From Rhynchopus euleeides (taxonomy: Eukaryota > Euglenozoa > Diplonemea > Diplonemida > Diplonemidae): a stretch of 64,000 nt of DNA. The DNA lies in NCBI GenBank assembly GCA_963210315.1, contig OY723305.1, positions 1,550,001-1,614,000 of the forward strand, in the 5' to 3' direction. Of this stretch, positions 1-7,100 are shown piece by piece; position 1 is the first letter of the stretch, and every line of letters starts with the position of its first letter. The notes beneath the pieces are model-generated. The model made no database searches, was not told the origin of the DNA, and worked only from the letters and a program-made list of their open reading frames with translations. The position numbers were made by a program, and so were the translations under genes.

Positions 1-1060
1 GGCACTCGGCCAAATCACGGCACTCTGCCAAAAACTGGGACAGGAAAGGCCCCCCCAACCCCCTACCCCCCCTCCCGCCCCCCAGAACATCGTCCAGAAC
101 ACTCTGTCGGAGGTGTACACGCAAGCTGCGCCGGCAAGGACCCGGGCCAGGGACGACCACACTCTGTGGGAAGCAAAGGAACGGCTGGAAGAAGTCATGA
201 AAGAGAGCCTGGCGGAACGCACAATCTCCACCAGGGGTGGGCTATGGAAAAGACTGGAAAGTTGGTGTGTGACAGCAGACCTCTCCCTACCCCCCTCGGA
301 AGATGCAGCAGTTCTGTTTCTGGCGGGAATGACCCACTTGACAACAAGCACAGTCAAAAATTATGCATCGGCAATAAACGCAGTCGGTCTGCAGCAGGGG
401 AATTGGTCCCCGCTCCCCCTTCAGGGCTATGCCAACGCACTGGCTCGTGCGACCCCCTTTTCCCCCCCGAAGCAAGCTGTCCCCGCAAAAAAGGCCGAAG
501 TGACCCAGGCGGTGTTTGTTCTGTTCACAAGGGGGCACGAGGTGGAGGCGAACCTGTTGTTGTTTCTGTGGAAGACAGCCTGCCGCTACCGCGATGCGGC
601 AGATCTCACGGTAAAGGATGTGAAACCCACAGCATGTGGAACACGACTCGTGGTGGATTTTTACAGGTCAAAGGCAATCAAGACGACCCCATTTGTGGAT
701 CGCAGGTTCGCAGTTGCAGCGGGGGCGGGTTTGGAGCGTCTGATTGCGTTCGTGGTGGAGAAAAGACAGACATGCCCCTTGGAATCCCTTCTGTTCGGTG
801 TCCCCCACTCCCAATTTCTGCGCCTTCTCCGCCAATGCCCCAACTGCCAAGAGTGGACGCTTCATTCACCCCGACGGGGGGCCCTGCAATTTCTAGCCAC
901 ACTGGCAGCCAACGGTATCCTCCCCCCCCAGGACATCCCCAGGATTGCCAGGCACAAAACCGCGAACCCCATTCTTCCCCCCACCACCATGAGATACCTC
1001 GCGAACGTGAACGAGGAGGTGGCCCTGGCCCTCTCCCCAGAGTGTTGTGCCCGTCTTTAA
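1..1060 (+). CDS. Tyrosine recombinase of YR retroelement 1 (5' partial)
   Basis: The frame is open from the window edge, so no start is assigned; a Pro-rich segment (about 15-110) precedes the domain. Numbering residues from the GTG at 113, the recombinase signatures are the first catalytic arginine in TACRYRDAADLTVKDV (about 155-170), the HxxR box in HSPRRGAL (about 250), a histidine in RIARHK (about 277) and a likely nucleophilic tyrosine in TTMRYL (about 293). This is the R-HxxR-H-Y layout of phage-integrase-type recombinases. The product is expected to join a circular DNA intermediate to a target without target-site duplication. The RT frame begins 41 bases after its stop. Confidence 0.85.
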   Translation, partial: ALGQITALCQKLGQERPPQPPTPPPAPQNIVQNTLSEVYTQAAPARTRARDDHTLWEAKERLEEVMKESLAERTISTRGGLWKRLESWCVTADLSLPPSEDAAVLFLAGMTHLTTSTVKNYASAINAVGLQQGNWSPLPLQGYANALARATPFSPPKQAVPAKKAEVTQAVFVLFTRGHEVEANLLLFLWKTACRYRDAADLTVKDVKPTACGTRLVVDFYRSKAIKTTPFVDRRFAVAAGAGLERLIAFVVEKRQTCPLESLLFGVPHSQFLRLLRQCPNCQEWTLHSPRRGALQFLATLAANGILPPQDIPRIARHKTANPILPPTTMRYLANVNEEVALALSPECCARL

Positions 1061-1101
1061 CGGAACTTGGTGCCCCCCCCGAGCATAGTAGCCACTCCGG
1101 C

Positions 1102-2745
1102 ATGGGAAAACGGGTGTCCAGGGGTTCCCTTCCAACCCAAGAGCAACTAAAAGCCCCGTTGCATTGCAAAAAAGTCCCTATTATTTCTATTCCTGAGGTA
1201 CTTCGGATGGCCAAGGGGCCAGTGCGTGAAAGGATCAGCACACTGCTGGACATGACAGCCAACCCCCAGGCCATGGCGCGGGAGGTCTCAGAGCAGAGCT
1301 GGACCCCGGCAACTGTGAAACCCAAGAGCCAGGCCTTTTCTTCTCGTTTTTCGGTGCAGCTGGAAGAGGCAGGGCTGGTGCGGAGAGCCCCGGACTTTGA
1401 TTTTGGCAAGAGAAACCCTGTTCTGGCTATTTCCCCTTTCGTTGTCTTCGAAGAAAAGCAGGGGTATGGCCCACACGGGGGCCGACTGAGGCCCATCATG
1501 TGGACCAAAGACCACAACCCCCTCGCGGCAGCTTATGGATACCGCTGCCAAGTTGTTTTCCCCACCTCCCCAACAGTGTTGTCCAGGGTGGAATGCGAGT
1601 GCGCCTCCCAAAGAGACCTAGCGGCTTCCTTTTTTCAGATCCCCATTCCCGAAGAGTCTCAGAAATACTTCACATACCGTGATGACAAGGGGGAGGCATA
1701 CTGCCTGACCCGTTTGCCAATGGGGGCGTCGTGGTCCCCAGAGTTGATGCACCTGATCATGTATGCACTTTCCCACTGCTATCTCTCAACCCCCCCCACG
1801 GCGGTATTCTCTCCCTCCCCATCTACATCCACTCCGGAACTGTGCGTTGACGTGTATGTCGACAACGTGCGGTACGCGGGCACCTGGGAGCGTGTTCGGG
1901 AGGCAGCGGCGGCGTTTGACGTGGCAGCGAGACGCGCCGGCGCGACGATATCTGAGGCGAGCGACGGTGACACGGAGTACGTCTTCCTCGGGTTCGGCTT
2001 CCACTGCCGTCGAGAGGTGGGCGTTGGGCCCAAGGTGGCGAGGAAGCTGAGGGCGGCGCGGGCGGACCTGATGGCTCAGGGCGAGACGAAGCCGAGGGTT
2101 AGGCGGTGCGACTTGGAATCCTTGGGTGGTCGTCTGGTGTGGGCCTCGCCCCTGGTGGTGCAGCCTCTGGGCAGGTTTATCGACGCCATCATCGCCCTGC
2201 GCCGCAACAGCAACGCATTGAACCGTGGTGCACACCCGGACGAAGAAGTACAGCTCTCCGCGCAAACGACTGAGGCGGCGGTGCGTTGGATCGACGCTGC
2301 GCTCCAACCGAGGATGTACAAGGAGTTCACCGAGATGAGCCGAGGCCGGGGGGTAGAGATCTGGTCGGATGCTTCGGTGACGGGGTGCGGTGTTGTGGTG
2401 TCAGCAGGCGGCGCTCTTCGATCGTTTGGGCGACGCTGGACCTGGGAAGAGGCTGACGAACTGCCGGAGGAGCAGCGGTCGACGCGGATCGCGGTGCTTG
2501 AGGCACGTGCTGTGGTCTACGGCATGGAGGAGTGTGTCGGGGAGAACGCCTGGGGTGCCAACGTGAAGTGGTACCTTGACAACACCGCGGTGATCGGGGC
2601 GCTGCAGCGCGGGTATTCTCCGGCTCGGGCACTGAACAGAGAGGTGATGCGGATCCTGGGGCTGACGTCATCATATTTCACAGCGGTGCAATGGGCCTAC
2701 ATCAAATCACGGGATAACCCCGCAGACAAGCCGAGCCGGAGGTAG
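1102..2745 (+). CDS. Reverse transcriptase-RNase H of YR retroelement 1
   Basis: The ATG at 1102 is the first after the recombinase stop and gives about 547 residues. The RT core shows the fingers block near QRDLAASFFQIPIPEE, the palm PMGASWSPELMH and the catalytic box VDVYVDN, with YVDN in place of YxDD, as usual in DIRS-type enzymes. RNase H follows with EIWSDASVTGCG (first Asp), AVLEARAVVYGM (Glu), WYLDNTAVIGAL (Asp) and a final RDNPADKPSR. No methyltransferase or hydrolase domain follows. The same frame also stays open upstream across the recombinase gene; that stretch does not read like protein and is left out of the call. Confidence 0.85.
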   Translation: MGKRVSRGSLPTQEQLKAPLHCKKVPIISIPEVLRMAKGPVRERISTLLDMTANPQAMAREVSEQSWTPATVKPKSQAFSSRFSVQLEEAGLVRRAPDFDFGKRNPVLAISPFVVFEEKQGYGPHGGRLRPIMWTKDHNPLAAAYGYRCQVVFPTSPTVLSRVECECASQRDLAASFFQIPIPEESQKYFTYRDDKGEAYCLTRLPMGASWSPELMHLIMYALSHCYLSTPPTAVFSPSPSTSTPELCVDVYVDNVRYAGTWERVREAAAAFDVAARRAGATISEASDGDTEYVFLGFGFHCRREVGVGPKVARKLRAARADLMAQGETKPRVRRCDLESLGGRLVWASPLVVQPLGRFIDAIIALRRNSNALNRGAHPDEEVQLSAQTTEAAVRWIDAALQPRMYKEFTEMSRGRGVEIWSDASVTGCGVVVSAGGALRSFGRRWTWEEADELPEEQRSTRIAVLEARAVVYGMEECVGENAWGANVKWYLDNTAVIGALQRGYSPARALNREVMRILGLTSSYFTAVQWAYIKSRDNPADKPSRR

Positions 2746-2862
2746 CGCAGGGGTAGCGAAGGGGTGTCGTTCGGCGCTGATCGCGCGGCTCTTCCGCTGC
2801 GTCCTGCGGCGACCTGCGTCTTTGGTGACTTCAGCCGCGCGCTCAGCGTACCCCTGCGCTAC
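2744..2862. repeat. Long imperfect hairpin at the 3' side of YR element 1
   Basis: GTAGCGCAGGGGTA at 2744-2757 pairs perfectly with TACCCCTGCGCTAC at 2849-2862. An inner arm CGCTGATCGCGCGGCT at about 2777-2792 pairs with AGCCGCGCGCTCAGCG at about 2833-2848 with one mismatch. The left arm carries about 19 extra bases between the two stems. It begins at the RT stop codon, so it may be a terminal structure of the retroelement; it could equally be a small separate palindromic insertion. Confidence 0.7.
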
Positions 2863-2963
2863 GAACAGTAATGGTAACAGAAGATCGTGCTGCCCACTCC
2901 CCACTCCCCTCTCCACCACACTTGTAGGAAGGCTAAGTGCCAAGAGGGCAAGGCTTGCCCGGA

Positions 2964-5088
2964 ATGTGTTGCTGCGTACACTTAGCCTCCCTCACACAGG
3001 AACCGATGGGGAACTCTGTCAGGGCCTGTGGCCTGCCGAACCTCTCGTGCACATGCTATCTCAACAGCGTGTTGCAGTTGCTGCGTGGGTCCGCGGCATT
3101 CCGCTGCGCAGTGAGAGATGATTCGAATCCGAACGCTGTGTCCTCGGCCCTACGTGACGTGTTCGCACGGATGGACACCCCACAGCCCCGAACAAGGTCA
3201 TCGAAAAACAAGTGCCCCGTCATCTCCGGGCAGCCGATGCATGCGCTGGTGAAGGCACTGCCACCGAGGTGGCACGACACCACGGTGCAGGAGGACGCGA
3301 CCGAGTGGATGCGCGCCCTCTTGACTGGGTGCGACAGCCAGGCCGTGTTCCGGCCCTTTGAGTTCCGGCTCCCTGTGGCCACGAAGTGCTCCCAGTGTAA
3401 TCTGGAGAAGGTGGCCAAGTGTAATCTGCCAAATACATCCGTCAAGTGTAATCTGCAGAAGGTGACGCAGGAGTTCGCAGCGAAGAAGGTGCGTGCAGAA
3501 CAGGCCTCGGCTGCGGAATCTCCCAAGGAGCGGGTCCAGAGGCAGCTGAACGAGGTGAAGGCGAAGTTGCGCCGCCAGTTTGAGGCTGATAGGGCTCGTG
3601 CAAATGACGTCAAGCACCCCTTGATCGGTCTCTCGATAAACGAGATCCTGGCCGAGCAGACGCACGACTGGGACAAGCTGTGCAAGGGGAAGGCGAAGAG
3701 TCTCACCGGCTACCCCCCCTACATGCTTGAAATGTTCTTCCGGAAGTACGGGTCAAGCATCTTCACGGAAAAACATCAGTTGGTCGTATTCTACTACCTC
3801 TTCAGAAAGCCGCTCAAAACCGCCCTGTCAGACCCCTTCACCTTCGACCTGTCTTCTGACAAGTGCCGCGACATGCTCAACGAAGGGCTGATGTACTGCG
3901 GCCTCTTCCTGAACGAAGTCCAGCTTGTCTCTGACAGGCGTATCGAGGACGAGTTCAACCACGCCCCTCTCCTGCCTGCAAGCACCATGCTGATCGACGT
4001 CTTCCCGGTGCCCGTCTCCAGAAGCTACCTTTATGCGGCTAACTGGAGCGGGTACTACAAGAGGCCCGTTCTGAAGTTTCAGATGGGCACCAACAAGTAC
4101 GGCCTCATCGTGTTCTTCACGGGTGGCCATGCTGGTGCTATCCCTGACTCGCACCTGTGGGGCACTTCCTCCACATCCGCATTCGCGCACCAGCCCAACT
4201 TGGTGCCCGACGGCGACGTTGTGCTTGCGGATGGCGCATACGCGGGAGCCAAGCAGTGCGTGACTGGGAGTCGCTGCTACTCGAGGAAGGGGGATGAAAA
4301 CCGACGGGTCCCCATTCCTGACTGTAACCTTCCTGTGGCGGCGCAGATGGCCACAGTGGGCCTGCTCACTAGTCGGAGTTCCCAAGGTTCCTGCCCCCCT
4401 CTCCCCTCGGTTCCATGCCATCTCTCCCCTTCTCTATTCGGTCACAGGAATGTTGGCTTGCAGTCCGTATAATTCTTGGGTTTTACACACAACCCCCCAC
4501 ACCTCAGGTAACGACAAGCTCCAACTTACTTTCTCCCACGGACTGCGCAAAGCCTTTCTCTTTTACAACGGTTCCCACGGATTCGTTCGTGGAAGGGTGG
4601 AGCGGGGAAATGCGCGTGTGAAGGACTTCAAGATCCTCACGTACCCGTACCATCTCGGGGGCGAGGGTGACTCGCAGTTCCTCGCGCTGTGTGGGAGGGT
4701 CGTGGCAGAGCTTCATAACTTTCTGTACAAGTATGGCCTCCCCGAACTGCCCATCGGCCCTTACAGGAACCTCGTCGCGGGCCTCATCCCCCAGAAGCCG
4801 CGCACTGCCAGCAGAGTGGTTACGGGTGAGCCTGAGGCTGGCAGTGCTCCACCTGCAGCTTCTGCAACGATTGACACCGAGGAGGACGATGCGTCTGTAG
4901 ATGACGAGGATGAGTTTGGCCTTCGGGATGTGGACGTCACTCCGTGGATGCAGGAGGTGCAGGGCGTGTTGGACTGCTTCCCGGAGAACGGCAGTGGTGA
5001 AACCCCAGATGTCGTCGACAAGCTCTTACAGAGCACTGCCGGGAACGATCCCGATGCAGACTGGCACGAGTTCTCCGGTTCGGCGTGA
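2964..5088 (+). CDS. Fusion of a USP N-terminal half with a DDE (PIF/Harbinger-like) transposase, one intron
   Basis: From the ATG at 2964 (alternative 3006) the N-terminus carries a USP Cys box, GLPNLSCTCYLNSVLQLL, catalytic Cys about residue 31, then a QQDA-type box, VQEDATEWMRALL, and a zinc-ribbon start, VATKCSQC. No USP His box is visible. A charged linker leads into a DDE transposase: STMLIDVFPVP (first Asp), HAGAIPDSHLW, VLADGAYAG (second Asp), and after an intron VERGNARVKDF (Glu). An acidic tail follows. The acceptor is the CAG ending at 4507; phase-compatible donors are GT at 4387 (121-bp intron, ~667 residues) or at 4324 (~646 residues). The USP half is probably catalytically incomplete. 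The family call for the transposase is from motifs; no terminal repeats were found. Unusual: a tandem KCNL-type repeat in the ribbon region. Confidence 0.75.
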
Positions 5089-5482
5089 TATATGTTCTGC
5101 CCCCCCCCCTCTCCCTTGCTTCTCCTAACATCTGTTCCCGTTTGTGATTCGTCTCTGTCTTCTACTTCCACAACCCCCCCCCCCCACGTACGAGCGAAGC
5201 TTGCCTAAACCCCCTGCCCCGCATGAGACTAGTGAGGAAAAGAAGGTGGTGCATCAGCTGCACACCGCACTCCGCTGATTCATCAAGCAGCCCCCCCCCC
5301 CCGGGGACCCCACTGCGAGTCACTCGCAGTCACTCTGGTTTGCGATTTTTACACCAACTCGCCATAGAGCGACCCAAACCTGCTTTGGGACGAGTCACGC
5401 CGGCATAATTTTCGAGATTCGGGGTTCAAATATGCTCCCCAGGCTAGGGACCCCCCAACTCCCCTGACTCTTTTTTTAAGCG
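5089..5482. other. Gene-free stretch with poly-C tracts
   Basis: Runs of 9 to 16 C occur at about 5101, 5167 and 5289. No open frame looks like protein. A T-arm-like GGGGTTCAAAT near 5424 was examined as a tRNA and rejected. Confidence 0.6.
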
Positions 5483-5702
5483 TTTTTCCGCTCATTTTTT
5501 CTCACTTTTTCTCACCCGGTAGCGAAGGCCCCCCTGGAGTGCAATTAAGTAGGCTACTTAATTGCACTCCAGCTCACTTAATTGCACTGCGGGTCACTTA
5601 ATTGCACTCCAGGTCACTTAATTGCACTGCGGTGCAATTAAGTGACCTGGAGTGCAATTAAGTGCACTATAACGGTGTTGGAGTGCAGTGCAATTAATGT
5701 CC
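5483..5702. repeat. Palindromic array of an ACTTAATTGCACTCC unit beside a truncated MITE
   Basis: Positions 5483-5534 are the reverse complement of one end of the MITE family described at 5703 (GGTAGCGAAGGCCCCC), truncated. Inside, the 15-mer ACTTAATTGCACTCC or a close variant occurs in both orientations at least eight times between 5534 and 5700, so the stretch can fold on itself in many registers. The whole is bounded by outward-facing copies of the MITE end. Confidence 0.75.
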
Positions 5703-5814
5703 GGGGGGGCCTTCGCTACCAAGTGTGACTGAGTGAGAAAAAGTGAGCTCCAGCCCACTTCCCCTCACTGACTGACGAGCTGTGACGAGCAGTGACTGGT
5801 AGCGAGGGCCCCCC
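5703..5814. mobile_element. MITE copy 1, GGGGGCC-ended family
   Basis: Terminal inverted repeats GGGGGCCTTCGCTACC and GGTAGCGAGGGCCCCC bound about 108 bp. The core begins AAGTGTGACTGAGTGAGAAA, shared with copies at 16315 and 17164. The bases flanking the element are CGG on both sides, a 3-bp target duplication. No coding capacity. Three-base duplications and G-rich ends fit PIF/Harbinger or CACTA-type elements. Confidence 0.85.
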
Positions 5815-5989
5815 GGGTGCGCAATTAAAATTCTATTGTCCATACATTGGGCGTTATTCCGTTACCAGTAACGGTAATAACGTTATTTTTGCGTTATTTT
5901 TTGACCCCAAAAAAGGCAGCATTTCCCGGTGAATCTGACCCGAAACTCGGGTCCCTACCCCCCCTAAAAGAAATTTCTTGGGTAAAATA
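5815..5989. other. Spacer with a GCGTTATT repeat
   Basis: The stretch 5846-5901 repeats GTTATT words around a small palindrome CGTTACCAGTAACG. A related GCGTTATT-rich stretch lies at about 16429-16475, next to MITE copy 2. No coding signal. Confidence 0.5.
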
Positions 5990-6260
5990 TCACCATGGGC
6001 TGCATTGAATCGGATTCCAAATAAAAATTTTCGATTCCGGGAATCGTGGAATCCGGATTCGGAATCAGAATCCGGATTCCACGATTCCAGAAAAAGAGTG
6101 GAATCGGATTCCGGAATCGAAAACGCCGATTCCAAAATTGTGGAATCCGATTCCGGAATCGAAATCACCGATTCCGGAATTGTGGAATCGGTGGAATCCG
6201 ATTCCAGAATCCAGAATCGGATTCCACCGATTCCGGAATCGAGAATCGGATTCCGGAATC
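5990..6260. repeat. Cluster of GATTCCGGAATC palindromes
   Basis: The 12-base palindrome GATTCCGGAATC and variants (GGAATCGGATTCC, AGAATCGGATTCC) recur many times with irregular spacing. Each unit is self-complementary, so both strands give the same low-complexity open frames; these are not genes. The same motif appears inside the 419-bp tandem repeat at 11046-12104, linking the two regions. Confidence 0.8.
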
Positions 6261-7100
6261 TGACCCAAAAATGTCGAAAAATGGACAAGTCGTAGGGGGA
6301 CCCCAACACCCCATATACCCCCTTCTGGGACCAAAAAGTGCACGAAAGGGGTTAAAACGGCTTAATTCGTTGATTTGTTGCATTTCCCTGCAAAAAAACG
6401 GTTTTTGTGTGGGCGAGTAGTTGTAGAAAATCGCGAAAAATGTCAAAAAATTGAAATTTTCACAGAGGCCCAAAAACGTGTTCCTGGGTGAAAAATGGGC
6501 CCAAAAACCGATTTCTGACCATTTCTGGGTGGTTTTTGGGGGTTTCTGGCCATTTTTCAGCGATTTTTCTGGTCAGAACCCACCCAGAAACCCTTAGAAA
6601 ATGGCTGGTGGTCGTTTTGGGTCGAATTGAACAGAAGGACGAATTGCTCGCCAACTCTTTCGATACATGAAAATTTGGGCATTTTCCGTTACTCTGAACA
6701 CATTCGCACACCGTGAAAAAAATTCGAATTTTTGGTTGAAAATCCGGTTTTTGGTTGGGCCAGGTGGCTGGCTCTCCGTCCCTGACTTGTCCCTGAATAC
6801 TTCCGGCCAACACAACGTCAACACAACATAATAAACCACGCCTGAAAATTTCCGGCGCCTGCGGCGGGCTGTTTACCCCCCCCCCCACCCCTGCCGAGGA
6901 CTTCTTCTGAGAATGGCGCTCCAAAAGTGCCAAAAATTGGTCAGACTAATAATAAAAAATGATGTGATTTCTGGTTGCTCGCCATCTTTTGTTCCACCCC
7001 CCCCCCCCCCCACCCAGCTCCAACCTGCCCTTGCCCCTCCTCCAAATCCAACTTGCTCAACTCGGCCTGCCAGGGGAGGGCTGCGGGGACACGGAAAATC
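6261..7100. other. Gene-free stretch 5' of the hAT gene
   Basis: Nothing protein-like is seen. It contains a single unit of the CCGGCGCCTGCGGCGGGCTG motif at about 6852-6871, the motif amplified at 10527-10985, and a long poly-C tract at about 7000-7014 shortly before the hAT start. Confidence 0.5.

Larger units (their letters stand above)
1..2862 (+). mobile_element. DIRS-like tyrosine-recombinase retroelement, 5' part outside the window
   Basis: A tyrosine recombinase frame is followed by a reverse transcriptase-RNase H frame on the same strand, the content of DIRS/Ngaro/PAT-type retroelements, which integrate by a recombinase rather than a DDE integrase. Any gag gene and the left terminal repeat would lie before position 1. 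The recombinase comes before the reverse transcriptase, the same order as in the second element at 46.8-51.5 kb. A large imperfect hairpin follows the last stop and may be the right end. What is visible looks whole. The subfamily cannot be fixed because the left terminus is missing. Confidence 0.8.

Noticed and set aside
166-1101. Upstream extension of the RT frame across the recombinase gene in YR element 1
   Set aside because: Open but not protein-like; overlapping open frames are common in this element class and GC-rich DNA, so no second product is claimed.
5414-5460. tRNA gene around GGGGTTCAAAT
   Set aside because: The loop between the GGGG and CCCC arms is too long for a T-loop and no D or anticodon arms are found.
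6975-7100. Upstream extension of the hAT protein
   Set aside because: The extra 42 residues are poly-Pro and Cys-rich, coming from a poly-C tract; the ATG at 7101 starts natural-looking sequence.
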